Below the pieces are notes generated by a model. It ran no database searches and was not told the DNA's origin. It saw nothing but the letters and a program-made list of their open reading frames with translations. From Echinometra lucunter (taxonomy: Eukaryota > Echinodermata > Echinoidea > Camarodonta > Echinometridae): a stretch of 64,000 nucleotides of DNA. Where the stretch lies: assembly GCA_029962745.1 (NCBI GenBank), contig CM057165.1, positions 20,820,745 through 20,884,744 on the forward strand, given 5' to 3'. Made by a program: the position numbers and the translations under genes. Shown here piece by piece: positions 1 to 12,231 of this stretch; the stretch's first letter is position 1; each line of letters begins with the position of its first letter.

Positions 1-900
1 ATTACACTATTAACAAATATCAAACGTATGCAATACCCTTGACAAAGGCAATGTAGGACTAGGAAAGAACTGTAAAATGAAACCAGAAAAGGATCACAAG
101 TTCAACTCCGTGAGAGAGCTGTAAAAATGCTCTCAAGTCTTCATTTTATCTTGGAGAAATTACAACATAATTCTAAGTAAAACAATCACAATAATAATTG
201 CCACATTATTTCATTCTTCAATAACAGGAAAAAATTACAAGCTTATTCCAAAAAGATCGTGGGATGCATGGTTCATTTGTGTTACAGGCCAAGAAACCTG
301 CGTCCAGCAAAACAACATGCTGTTCCTTTTTCTTAACATGAATGAGGCACTTTGCTTTTGCGATGAATGTTGAATGCGTTAAAATGACAAAAGAGCTTTC
401 TCATCAAAACAAGGTCTTGTGCCAGCTATTATGAACATGTAATTATTTCTCTTTGCATGACGTGGTAACAAACTTCCAAACTGTGGTGTATTTACTGGCA
501 AGACGTGATGTAAACAGGATGGGGGCTTCCACGAGGTGTGCCAAAACTTCGGGCCTCTGGAGACTTCGAGCCTCCAGAGACCCGTCTGTTGAAAGTCATG
601 TGTTGTGAATACGAGAGTGAAAAAGGTTTAGAAGAAAGAAGAAACCTGGTTAAAGTGGCAGTACAGGGAAAAGGAGACTGATGGGGAAACGGTGTTTTGG
701 GGAGGGGAAGAGGACAGGAAAAAGAGGATTTAGTGAGACAGAGCGGGGGAAGAAGGTGAAGGTGAAATTGGTGGGGAGTTAATCGTAAAACAAATCATGT
801 TAAGTTGCATTTTTCTTCAATATCAAGTATTTCAATCAAAACAAATACAAAGACAGATAAGCATGATGGGCAGATAAACAGATAAGAAAGAACTAACGAA
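1..900. other. Intergenic DNA, no gene recognised
   Basis: AT-rich single-copy-looking sequence with no open frame that resembles a protein. A short imperfect palindrome built on a CCTCTGGAG / CCTCCAGAG pair lies near 554-579, followed by purine-rich sequence around 660-780. Nothing else was recognised. Confidence 0.5.
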
Positions 901-901
901 A

Positions 902-903
<2 letters not shown>

Positions 904-966
<63 letters not shown>
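904..966. repeat. (AT)n microsatellite
   Basis: About 30 uninterrupted AT dinucleotides, followed by AT-rich sequence to about 1010. Its length is likely to vary between individuals. Confidence 0.95.
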
Positions 967-969
<3 letters not shown>

Positions 970-1138
970 AATAAATAAATTTATTTGAATAAATTAATTA
1001 ATTTGTTTATTTTATGCTCTGCCTCATCACGGACATCGAGCACTCTTAAGTTTATAAGGATAGCATTCACCAAGTATATATTTGAATAAATATACAAATA
1101 CCAAATGAATATCTGAATAAAATGATGAATAAAATATA

Positions 1139-1265
1139 AGGGAGAGAGAGAAAGAGGGGAAAGAGAGAGGGGGAAAGAAGAAGAAAAAGAGAGCGAAAGA
1201 AAGAGAGGGGAGGGAGTCTAGGGAGAAACGAAGAGGGAGAGAGAGAGAGAGAGGGGGGGGGGGGA
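1139..1265. repeat. GA-rich low-complexity tract ending in a G run
   Basis: Almost pure purine on the plus strand (GAGA, GGAA and AAGA mixtures) ending in about a dozen G. The open frame on the opposite strand is a serine/proline/leucine-rich artefact of this composition. Confidence 0.85.
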
Positions 1266-3419
1266 GGTTGATGAAGGGGCACTATTGGGAGTGATATAGA
1301 CCGTGGTTTCAGAGGGGAAGATGGAGAAAGGATGTGGAAAGTGGAGGATTTAGAAAGGGGAGGGGGCTCCGGCTGGGGCTGTCAACAGGGGATGGAATGA
1401 TGAATTTGATAATGATCAAAAGGGAATCTAGATAAAACGCATATTATCGAGATAAGACGCATATTAAAACAATCTTTAGAATTCAAATCAAACCCAATTC
1501 TAATACCCTATCGTGATGCCTATAGAAATCATGTATAGAATATGTAACACGTTATTATGTTCGCACATTTCAAGGCGACTGAACTTGGCTTGGAATTTTG
1601 TTTATAAGTCTCTGCGGTCTGTTATTTTAGCCCCCCCCCCCCCTCCCCAGTAAATAAAGAAAAAAAAAAAACCAACACAAAACAAAATAAAAAGAGGCAA
1701 AAATGCGTTGGGAGAGGAAGGAAGAGGTACCGCGGGAAGGCTTAAAAGATCACTTTTTATGGCTGGACAAGTTCAGTGTTGCTCCCAGGGCAGTCCCATA
1801 CCCTGTATTTGGTGTCATGTTTTTTTCCGTAATGCAACACTGTGAAGCCCCATAAATCCGAATAATGTGTCCTTGAAGTGGATCATATTTCAAGCTCAAA
1901 CTGAAGAATGGTAGCGGTAAACGTTAACTATAAAACCATTAAAAATGATGTATCATGCACTTCTACACATAATAGTCGATAAGCTAGTAAGACAATAAGA
2001 TATTTATTAGGCCTAACGTGCTGAAATATATGTACCCAATTTTCTTATGACATACAGTATAGCTCATATCGTACAGAATGGAGTTAAATGATCCAACTTC
2101 ATGTTTTCTATTTGGAATATCAGTATAATATTATATACAGGATGTAGGCTATTGCGGAAAAGGCTCATGCCTGAAAGACATTCTCAAGGCCACATACATC
2201 ATGAAACAACAGGCTTATAAACACCATAATGTGTACATAATTAAAATGCATTGATCCGTGTTTAATATTTGCACAGACGAACGAAGCACATAGTGTTAGA
2301 ATTTTAGAGGAGGAAGTCAATATCACAATTATGCAAGATTCCAGTGAAGAAAATCAAGTACTTTATAGAAGTTAGATTTAACAAGCGCTTTATTTGGCGA
2401 TAAGTAAATATTAAAATCAAACCGTTTTTTGTCACTAAAAGTGTCTGATGTCATGTCAGCAAAGGCTACGAGGCGCAACACAACACAGAGTAGGTTATAT
2501 AGCCATAGGCGTCGCCAGGGGGTGCACAAGGGTACCATGCCCCTTTTTCATCTCCCCAAACAAACAACTACATAATTTATAACTATAAGTTACGGTACAT
2601 CCCTTGAACCTAGGTCCCCTAGGTGCCTATACTCCTTCCATAAATCCATCCTTCACGTTTGCCCCCCCATTAAATATCTTGTCTACGGCCGTGCACATAG
2701 CTTAATATTATTTCAACCGGGATAGATCCAAAACTGTCAGATGGGTGGGGGGGGGGGGGGTCGGCGAGATGCATAAGACAAATTCTTTTGATGTACCCTG
2801 GCACAAGATCTTGACAATGATAACAACCCCCCCCCCAAAAAAAAAAAATATAAATAAATAAAAAAAATTAATAAAAATAAATTTAAAAAACACGATACCC
2901 ATTCACAATATTCAGAAGTACTTTTCCGATATTTCAGTTTTAAAAATTTCTCAAAAAAGGGAAGGCTGCCCCTTCAACTGCCCCCGATTCTAAGTCTGAA
3001 ATGTGACATTTGTAAAGTAAAGCAAGCAACACCTGTACTGTCTTAACTCGCTTGCATGATTGCCAGCCCACGTTCTGCAACATCATGCATACACTCTGGT
3101 TGTTTCTTCCTGATTAAAAGAAAGCACATGACTTGTCATCCCTTTCAGAAAGTTACGAGATCTTTATTTATCATGACTTCGCAAATGTAACCAAAGAGAG
3201 CCCCTTTTCACTAGGTCTAATAACGAAAGTTTTTTGTGACTACTAATTCACCATGAAAACCCGTTTATTAAAAGAACAGTACTGAGCAATTCCATGAAAA
3301 ATGTTACCCAAGGGTGAAAAATTACAATAAAGGAACAACTTTGTTTTTCAGTGAAAAGTATTCGAGAAGTTAGGGTTATATCAAATTGATATAAGAAAAG
3401 AAATCTCGCCCAATTCAGA
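1266..3419. other. Intergenic DNA with homopolymers and a dispersed-repeat end
   Basis: No gene recognised. Contains a C run (about 1631-1645), a G run (about 2747-2760) and a C-run/A-run junction (about 2827-2848). The stretch 2505-2545 (GGCGTCGCCAGGGGGTGCAC) resembles sequence at 63504-63545 (GGCGTAGCTAGGGGGGCAC), so it is probably the end of a dispersed repeat. Confidence 0.4.
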
Positions 3420-3850
3420 AAAAAAAAAATTTTGCAGCTACTGAAATAAAGTGTTTCTTCAAAGACACTGCAGTAAAAATTCAGTGTGATTTTCATGTAT
3501 TTCTTCTAAAGTGAATATTTTCAGTATAAAATTACTTTCAGGCATTTATTCCAATGCTAGGATTAAGCTGAGGACTCATTTTTACGCCTTCCTGCTGGAT
3601 ACCACAAGAAAATAATTCTTTTCTGGAAAATGGCAAAAACAAATTTTTATCATTTCCACCTCGCTCAAACAAAGTGTAATGTCCGTAACGTTTCAGACTT
3701 AAAAGTTTTTATAGCACACTGTGTTTTGGTCAAGTTTGTTCTAAATTCAAACGCAAAGCTAAATATGATATCACACAACATATCATGGGATTTTTAAAAA
3801 AATAATTTGCATAATTCATTTTTTAAAAGCGTTACGGACATTACATTACC
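3420..3850. repeat. Direct repeat, copy 1 (about 430 bp)
   Basis: This segment aligns almost end to end, in the same orientation, with 4195-4620. Shared blocks include TTCAAAGACACTGCAGTAAA, GAAAATAATTCTTTTC and GCACACTGTGTTTTGGTC. The copies differ by scattered substitutions and small indels, so the duplication is not recent. Each copy holds one plus-strand TGTAATGTCCGTAACG motif in the middle and one minus-strand motif near its right end. No coding potential was recognised. Confidence 0.85.
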
Positions 3851-4194
3851 AGTGCGTTACGGACATTACACACAGTAGCACAAGACATAGCTGGTCATGA
3901 CTGCAAGAAATATTTTCAATTCTACACTGCAATATTGATATCTGTCTAACCCCGTGTTCACACACACAAAAAATCTGTTGTGTAACTATACCAAAACGGT
4001 AAAGCTATATGATAAACTTTCTATGTCTGTATGCTCACTAACAAAAGACATTAAAAAACACTTTATGACAAAACTAAGGTCTGAGCATAGTTTTGAATAG
4101 AACTCGATAAAGAATCACAGTCCGTGTGTTTTTTTTTTCTAAATGTATGGCGACCATAGAACGACATACATGTTACTGGGCAAGGCTATTGCAG

Positions 4195-4620
4195 AAAAAA
4201 ATTGTTTTTTAGCTATTGAAATAAGTTTTCTTCAAAGACACTGCAGTAAAATTCGGTATGATTTTCATTTATTTCTTCTGAAGTTAATATTGTCACTATA
4301 AAATGACTTTCAGGCAATTATTCCTATGCTACGATAAAGCTAAGGGCTCATTTTTACATCATCCTACTGGATACCGCAAGGAAATAATTCTTTTCAGAAA
4401 AATGGCCAAAACGAAGTTTATCATTTCCATCTCTCTCAAAGTGTAATGTCCGTAACGTTTTAGATGTACAGGTTTTCATAGCACACTGTGTTTTGGTCCA
4501 AGTTTGTTCTAAATTCAAATGCAAAGCTAAAATATGATATCACACAACATATCAAGGGATTTTAAAAAAAGAATTGCATAATTCATTTTTTTAAAAGCAT
4601 TCCGGACATAACATCCTCAA
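4195..4620. repeat. Direct repeat, copy 2 (about 430 bp)
   Basis: Second copy of the segment at 3420-3850, offset by about 770 bp. Its internal motif at 4442-4457 is intact; the terminal minus-strand motif at 4598-4613 has decayed. The giant inverted repeat starts about 50 bp to the right, so this may be an end or sub-terminal region of a larger mobile element. Confidence 0.85.
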
Positions 4621-4669
4621 ACTGAAAATGAGCATCTATACAATATTTCCTTATAAAGAGTTTATAGAC

Positions 4670-6323
4670 AGGCTGGGAGCCTGTCCCGACAATAGTCACC
4701 CCATTTTACATTTGAGATTTGACCCATTAAGGTAACCATCCCATTCACAAAATGCTTGTCAGACCGAACATATCTGCTGGGGGTAGCCCCCCAGGGCCTC
4801 CAAAAAAAGGGCCCCAAAGTCGGGTTGATTTCACCCCATTTAACATATGCACCAAACTTGGTCAGGAGGAAGTTGTATAACTATACATTACCAAAACACG
4901 AAAACTGGCAAATTTTTCCGTCGGGAGGGGTTGTCAGACGGCCCCTAAAAAATGGGGGAAAATTTTCCATATAAGGCCCGTGTACCAATTTTTTTTTGAA
5001 GGAAGAGCTATGGCTATACATTCCAAAAATATAAAAACTGACCAATATTTCCTTCAGGAAGGGGGTCTAACAGTTCCCGGAAAAAACACCAAAGTGCAAT
5101 TCGCTATAGGCTTTACTGCCCCAAAGTGCTCTATTGGCAGAGAAAAATCCATTTTCCCACTTACCAACCATGATAACGCTCATGTGTTTCATTCAATCCA
5201 AGTTAAATTCACACAGAGCAATCTTGAGTAATGTAGTTTTCTTTGGGTGCAGTTTGGATGTAAAATCATAATTTCAATAATTAGTTATTAAATTTTGAAA
5301 ATTGTATTGCTTTCTCAAAAAAAAAAACACCAGCAAATCAATTTTGTCAGGGTCATGTAAACACGCCTAAAAACAACATACCTTCACCTGCTTGACAAGA
5401 CAAAAAAATGGCAGCTTGCAAGTATCTGGGCTACGTTGCTGCCAGGCTGAAATCTACTATTCATGTGTTAATTACACAATACCTAGCAAGTTGTTCTATT
5501 TTATCTTGTCCACGAGCCAAGGTGGGCAGGAGGTGTGTTTACATGACCCTGACCATATTGCTTTGCTCTTTTTTTGAGAAAGCAATGCAATTTTCAAAAT
5601 TTAACTCGCTGGCTGCTGGAACCGGATGGCCCCTGCATTAAATCTATAGGAAAGAGAGAATTCGGTATTCAACAGGTTAATAACTTATCATTGAAATGAT
5701 CATTTTACATCCAAACAGCACCCAAAGAAAACTACATTACTCAAGACTGCTCTGTGTGAATTTAACTTGGATTGAATGAAACACTTGCGAGTTATCATAG
5801 TTAAGTATTGAGAAAATGGATTTTTCTCTATCAATGGGAGCACTTTGGGGCAGTAAAGCCTATAGCTGAATGGCACTTTGGTGTGTTTTTTTTTTTTTTG
5901 GGGGGGGGGGGGAAGTGTTAGACCCCCTTCCTGAAGGAAATATTGGTCAGTTTCAAATTTTTGGAATTTATAGCCATAGCTCTTCCTTTTGAAAAAAAAT
6001 TAGTACACGGGCCTTATGTGGAAATTTTTTCCCCCATTTTTAAGGGGACCGTCTGACAACCCCTCCCGACGGAAAATTTGCCAGTTTTTGTGTTTTGGTA
6101 ATGAATAGTCATACCACTTCCTCCTGACAAAGTTTGGTGCATATGTTAGATGGGGTGAAATCAACCCGACTTTGGGGCCCTTTTTTGGAGGCCATGGGGG
6201 CTACCCCCAGCGGATATGCCCGCCTGACAAGCATTTGTGAATGGGATGGATGGTCTAACTAACGTTAGGGGGGTCAAATTTCATATGTAAAATGTGTGAC
6301 TATTTCGAGACAGGCTCCTGGGC
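4670..6323. mobile_element. Giant inverted repeat (foldback-like element, about 1.65 kb)
   Basis: The left arm from about 4670 and the right arm ending about 6323 are reverse complements over some 640-700 bp. Examples are GCTGGGGGTAGCCCCC-like sequence at 4778 against its mirror near 6200, and GTAATGTAGTTTTCTTTGGG at 5230 against its mirror near 5725. The centre (about 5300-5610) is itself an inverted repeat: TCAGGGTCATGTAAACACGC at 5348 mirrors GTGTGTTTACATGACCCTGA near 5534-5553. The right arm carries about 70 extra bases (about 5610-5680) and a T-run/G-run insertion near 5888-5912. No transposase was seen, and short open frames in the arms are not conserved between the arms. It could be a foldback transposon or an old inverted duplication. 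Confidence 0.85.
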
Positions 6324-7371
6324 TATTAGGATGGTGTCTGAAGAATGTTCGCTATATACAGTCATGATTCTTTATATGTTTCTCTATCGAGTTATGGGAT
6401 AAGCATTTTGTGTCTAAACAAGTTTATAAATGGAGGTCTTGTCCCTTACATTTACATTTAGTTGAGACATTGGATATATTCTCTGAACAGACTTTTCTGA
6501 CACTTTACAAGAGTGTAAATATATGCAACAAACTGTTAAAAACATGAAAAGCAGATCTTTCTTTGTGCAGAAAGACATAATGAACTTTTTTGGAACTATT
6601 AGGCATTTGTTTAAATAGAATTGCAGTTGTTTATTATAGATGCGAATGAAAAGTGTAATGTCCGTAACGTTTTCTTTGATATGACATTTTAAGTTATCAT
6701 GATCGATATAGAAAGTCAGAAGGCTTATCTATAAGTCATTTATAGGTTACCATTCCATTGCAGACAAAAAATAGGTTTGTTAAAATTCTAATATAATTGA
6801 AAAGTCAACACACTTGTGAAGTATACCCAGCATATAGTCCTCAAACTGGCAACTCCTAAAATGAAAGATCTCATGAAACTGCTATGGCAACATTTTGTGT
6901 ATAAATTACCATCCAGGTGAAAAGAATATAAAAAAAAAACACTAATGCGAGCATGTGACCCTTTCTACGCAATGAAAGTGGACAAATCTGTAATGTCCGT
7001 AACGCCACAATCATGGCTCTAGAGCCTACATGTTTTATCGGTTCCACTAAATTTAACTTTATTCTAATTAAACATTTCCTTACCTTTCAATGTATGGGTA
7101 AAATTGTCTAACTGTGTGCTTAAGCTCACCTACTTTTCAGTGAATGTATAAACATGCAGAAAGCTGTGTCCAAAAATGTAATGTCCGTAACGAAAACATA
7201 AAATGCAGTAACTCACACATGATGTACTGAAAGGAACTGACAATTTCACTGTTTATAACTAAGGGGTTTTTGTGCATGATTCCATTATATTCGTTCAGAA
7301 TAAAAAGGTTGTTTCATTTTAATAACCTTTTGAAGTTGCAAAAATCGTCCGAAATGTAAATGTCCGTAACG

Positions 7372-8588
7372 CTGGAACTGCCCTACTGCAAGTGGCGATT
7401 CTCTCTCTCCCCCCCCCCCCCCGGCAAACAGCCGGTACTAGCAAACAGACGCCCCTTGGAGTTGCAAGACATCGGTTGTTGCTTTATTCGGCAAATCTAC
7501 AAGTTCAAAACCTTCGTAAACCTGTATACTGGAAAGTACGTTATGGAGATATAGCTCATTATATATGCATTATTGATTTTGTGGCAATAATTAACAACAC
7601 AGTAATGTGCAAAGAGCAGGTCAAGTACGTCGTATTGATTTTCGGCAATAATATAATGTACTTCGTCATAAAACAGAAGACAATGTTGCAATACACACAC
7701 TTTCTATTCATACTGGGACATAAGCCTGTAATACTCCACACCTTGTTGTTTTGAATTCGTGATAATAAACTGAATATATTTCGTGTGGCGCACATTGGGT
7801 TCAATCTCCGAGGAGACCGACACCACTTGGGAGCACCGATCTCCCTGGGTGGGTTATGAAATTTATGTTTTGCCCAATTTGCTAATGGAAGAAGGGCGAG
7901 CCCCCCCCCCCCCTCCGTGACGTATCGAGGATGTAATCAGAGCGCGACTTTCTCATGTCTCGCACCCACCCACTGGTAAATCCGATCATTATCCCATATA
8001 ATCCGCAAAAAGATGTGCTTCACAAATCTGAATGCTTTCAACAAGGTTAATGCAAGTTATGCAACAGACACAATTAGACAAAGTAATGTAATAGGAAGAT
8101 TTTGAATGTTTTAAGGGTTAATGCTTACTGCACAGTGTATTTACCCGTCATTCAGAGCAGAGCAGTAACTTGTAAGCATGATTATCCTTGAGAAACCACA
8201 CTGACAACCGAAAAATCTGTCCAGGTTGCCCGGGTGGCAAACAAGACGAAAGTTAAGTGAAAGCCCTGTGAGTACGCATGTTAAATCCTTGAGAAAAAGT
8301 TGCCAGGATTAAAGAATGACACAACACAAATATATCTACCATGACAACACCACATTCTGCCTGTACAATCCAGCATCATACGGTCTATCTATAAAGCCAT
8401 TCGATTTCAGGACAGGACATAGTGAATACCTTTTATACAAATGGGCTATGATATGCATGTTCGGGTTAATCAGATCAGCCGTCTCATTTATCAAGGGTAG
8501 GTAGGTGTGCAGCCTCATCAGTTGTATTAATGCTGCTTTCATTACGTTAGGTCAATAGGGGGAATGTGTGTAAAACGTTAAAACATTA
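7372..8588. other. Intergenic DNA, no gene recognised
   Basis: AT-rich sequence with C runs near 7411-7423 and 7901-7913. The longest open frame (about 120 codons, 7392-7754) starts in a pyrimidine run, has no recognisable motif, and overlaps equally long frames on the other strand, so I do not call it a gene. Confidence 0.4.
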
Positions 8589-8589
<1 letters not shown>

Positions 8590-8623
<34 letters not shown>

Positions 8624-8648
8624 TAATAATAATAATAATAATAATAAC

Positions 8649-8715
<67 letters not shown>
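8590..8715. repeat. (AAT)n microsatellite
   Basis: About 40 AAT units with two CAA interruptions. The polyisoleucine open frame on the opposite strand is an artefact. Confidence 0.95.
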
Positions 8716-8718
<3 letters not shown>

Positions 8719-9477
8719 GATGTAGGCATTGAGTGAGGACCGAAGCTAGGACCTAGAACCCTCATCAATACACGACAGTCACAGTGCTCTTACAGTTCGT
8801 TTGTCTAGACGCTACAGACCACATCACGAATTCCTTCTTCTGATGATTTCAATATCAAAGTTGCTAGTCCTAGTATCTGATATGAGGAAAATTATCAAGG
8901 AAATTTAATACTTGCCGTGTTTTTAATTTTTTTTAAAAATTCTTATATTTCGAAGCTACAGCTTCATTGAGGAGGATTTCATGTTTCAGGCTCAACTCTT
9001 TATTAGACCCCTAGACGAGAACGCACCAGACGAAAACGAACGGCAAACCCATATTTTTTTCCCCCGGAGCAGCCGTACCATCTGGGTTACTAATTACTAA
9101 TGACAAATACGGTGGATGATGATACATGTTTGATCAGACACACAGACTTCATCATGGAAGGGAGCACTTCAGTTCTGTCTTCTGTATGTAAACAAAGCAA
9201 CCACGAAATTTTTGTGGTAATGTGCTCTCTCTCTCTCGTGCAGAGGAGTTGAAATCTCAAAAAGGATTTCCTTGGAGTCGAGTGGAATCAGCTTCAACTT
9301 CGAAGTCATAGAAAATGCAAAAGTAGTTGCTGGATCATTATTTTTTGTATGAGAGGGGATTTTACTGCTCTGAGAGTGGAATTTCACTCTAAATGAATGA
9401 ATTCAACCTGATTTCCACTCCAGAGTGGTGTATCTACATTGTAGCAACTAGTTGACTGGGAGGGACGGAATCCTCAC

Positions 9478-9557
9478 TGGTGGTGGTGGTGGTGGTGGTG
9501 GTGTGATGGTAATGGGGGGGGGGGGGGGGGGGGAGGGGAGGGGGTGGGGGGGGGGGT
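9478..9557. repeat. (GGT)n followed by G-rich tract
   Basis: Eight or so GGT units, then long G runs broken by A or T. Long G runs like this are potential quadruplex formers and are often mis-assembled. Confidence 0.9.
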
Positions 9558-9569
9558 ATCTGTGCTGCC

Positions 9570-9960
9570 TATGGTATACACGGTGTGCCGCCAATCAAAA
9601 CCTCGCTATACGAAAATGCAAAACTGACTATTTTGAATTCTCCTTTAATTACGACCTACAACTCTCTTCCGATGAACATAAGAAACTGTCTACCTTTCCA
9701 TCTATAAAACAGCACTTAAATCGTACCTAATTAAAATGTCAAACTAATTTACCTATTTTCATATATCTGCTTACGTTGCTTTTGTCTCTTTCATTTTGAA
9801 TAATTCTTTTGGTATTTGACGATTGTGCTTGTAAATGTACGTTTTCATTTTGTATCATGTTTGTATTGTGATTTTAAGCAAAGGACCCTCTGTGATTCCA
9901 GCATATTGTTGAAAGGGCACCCTATTGAAGTATTGCGTACAAAAATACTAAATGAATAGA
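9570..9960 (+). mobile_element. Probable non-LTR retrotransposon 3' fragment
   Basis: The frame ending at 9730 closes with STFPSIKQHLNRT, which fits the loose pattern found at the C-terminus of many LINE reverse transcriptases (F, then K, then a basic residue before a final stop). It is followed by T-rich 3' untranslated-like sequence containing AAAGGACCCTCTGTGATTCC and a final AT-rich tail. There is no reverse-transcriptase core, so this would be a 5'-truncated copy. The call rests on pattern memory and is tentative. Confidence 0.35.
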
Positions 9961-10652
9961 ACGACTATTTCTTGGCTAAAGACACAGAGTATGAATGTGT
10001 TTTCCATGCAGTGGTACAATCCAGACATTATACTGTCCACACTAAATGCGATACGATCTACACAGCATAGGATATAACAGCAGGAATGTGATTCAGTCGA
10101 TCAAAATCATGCTGGTCTTCCGAGGGTTTATGATTAGGTTCCTTACTCCGAAGGTATGATTCCGAAATTAATTTGATACAAAGCTCTGAAAATAAAATAG
10201 CTTCGTAATTCCGAAAATGAAATAGGATTCATATTCAGGAGCTCCATAATCTCGAAAATGAAATATGACCCGGTAGCGTTTTTGGAATAAGGAGCATTTG
10301 GAATAAAGAATCCTGCATTTCCGGAATGGGGGGGGGGGGGGGGGGGGGGTCGTGTGTCCGGACGCTTAACAAAATGAAGCCTTCTCTTTTGTTTCTGGGT
10401 TCAACAAAAACTCTGTATTAAATATTACTAATCATCATCAATATTTGTTCTCTATGATAGTGTTTAACACGAGTCTTAGACAATGGAAGAAATATTGCTT
10501 GTAAACTTCTTTAGATGTCTGATTTAAATCGACTGTCCGTGTACACAACCTGTCCGGCCACACAACATCTGGGTATACCCCAGAATAACTGAACCTTCGG
10601 AAAGCCGTTACCTCCCGGGAAAATCCAATGGACGCATTCCATGAAGGGGTTG

Positions 10653-10861
10653 GTTCAGTGCCAAAACTTGGTATAAAAAGTTGATCCATGGACCCTACTA
10701 TAATAATCATTCATCGACAACAAAACTAATGCCAATATCTTTCACTTTAATATCCTTTCACTTTCACTGTTCAGTGCCAAAACTTGGTATAAAAAGTTGA
10801 TCCATGGACCCTACTATAATAATCATTCATCAACAACAAAACTAATGCCAATATCTTTTAC
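10653..10861. repeat. Tandem duplication, about 95-bp unit, offset 116 bp
   Basis: Copy 1 begins at 10653 and copy 2 at 10769. Both read GTTCAGTGCCAAAACTTGGT and continue almost identically through CATGGACCCTACTATAATAA to about 10744 and 10861. Only a few bases differ, so the duplication is fairly recent. Confidence 0.9.
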
Positions 10862-12231
10862 TTTCCATCTGCTTGACAATGTTTGAGAGACACAGATCTC
10901 CCACACAACTTCCTCGGTTCTCTTGATTGTGAGATACAAATATCAGGTTAATTATTATTTGAGATGTTTGAATATTACTCGAAAAGATAAGAGTCGGCAG
11001 CAGTTTACGGATAAGAATGCGCTAACTTATTTTCTTAAATTGATCTTCAGCATGTTCAGTCAGAAGTTCCTGTTATTCTGCCCTGTTTGGTAAACAAGTG
11101 TTAATATTTGAGTCCAATTTATGCCCCTTCTTGCTTCATCAGCCGCACTTTTCATTCCACTATTCCTGTTGTCCCTTGCCTGTTTCAGTCGTCCGTATCC
11201 CGGCTCATACAGCCAAATACCTGTCTAATGCATTTAGTACCTGAAATGATATCTCCTCAAGCTATTTTCCTATATTTCCCTGCTAGATATCCCAATTCAA
11301 GGGTTTTGTTTTTGTAATACTTTAATACTAAGCATTTTTTCTGGTAAAAGAAAAAGATGTCAAAATATGATATTTTGTCATCATGATGCAAATAATGATT
11401 ACTAAAGAAGGCAACGTAGCTGCCCAGCAGTTATTTCAATTAATAAAATAAAACCTTGAATATGATAACGCGTGGCTTTACTTTTTTTTTTCAAAATTAT
11501 ATCATTAAAAAAAATATCACCATGACATCTAAAGATATATATACAAAACTTACGTCGATTTTACGCCCAACAAATTAATATATCTTCATTCTAGCCTTCT
11601 TTATTTCAGAGATTTGCAGCTGCTCTCTGCAGCAGCTAGTATTTTCAAATCTCATGTTACCAACCCGTGACGAACCACTCTATCCGTCAAAATTCACGCT
11701 AACATTGTACTAGATTCCTTTGCTGTGGCCCCACTATGGATCACGTGACAAGGTAGGGGAGATGAAGGCGCCACAACATGATTATCTATGCTCCGATTGC
11801 AAATGTGTCAAAGGGCGACTTAAAGAAGTCACTCTCTCTTTATCTGGAAGTGGATTATTAAACGTTTTCACACATGCAAAGCTTTTGGATATCAAACTTT
11901 ATAATAGAAACGAGAACAATAAAGTGACTATTCGTTCTACGTCAATTTGTCCGCTTTTGGCAAATTATGATAAAGGGCAAAATCATGCACGTAGCCATTT
12001 TTCGAAAAAGTGTTACATATGTCTTTTTTCACATAAATAACAACTGTATCGCAATTTGTGGGTCGATTCTCATGCCGTAAAGAGATACTGAGAGGGGATA
12101 AAATGGACTATGAGATGGCATGAAAAGATCTGGCTTATCTTGTTTGATTTCATGGTGATGACATATTAAAAAAGTCAAATTTTCAAAGTGCAAAACAAAT
12201 GCGTAACAGCCAGAAAGGGGCAATTTTGACC
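10862..12231. other. Intergenic DNA, no gene recognised
   Basis: AT-rich sequence. An open frame of about 106 codons at 11720-12040 has some cysteines but no recognisable domain and no clear splice context. A block of about 30 bases near 11949-11980 (GTCCGCTTTTGGCAAATTAT) recurs near 12840-12875 on the far side of the MITE at 12240. Confidence 0.35.

Larger units (their letters stand above)
3675..7371. repeat. Cluster of nine TGTAATGTCCGTAACG motifs
   Basis: Copies on the plus strand: 3675-3690, 4442-4457, 6654-6669, 6989-7004, 7177-7192 and 7355-7371 (the last with one extra A). Copies on the minus strand: 3830-3845, 3855-3870 and a degenerate one at 4598-4613. I saw no further copy in the window. 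Outside the duplicated segment the flanks of each motif differ, so the short motif is what is shared. Several-fold repetition of a 16-mer in 3.7 kb is not expected by chance. A binding site repeated near the ends of a transposon is one explanation. Confidence 0.85.

Noticed and set aside
4756..5231. Two consecutive open frames in the left arm of the giant inverted repeat
   Set aside because: The mirrored arm does not keep the frames, and the residues match no transposase.
8586..8768. Polyisoleucine frame
   Set aside because: Translation of (AAT)n.
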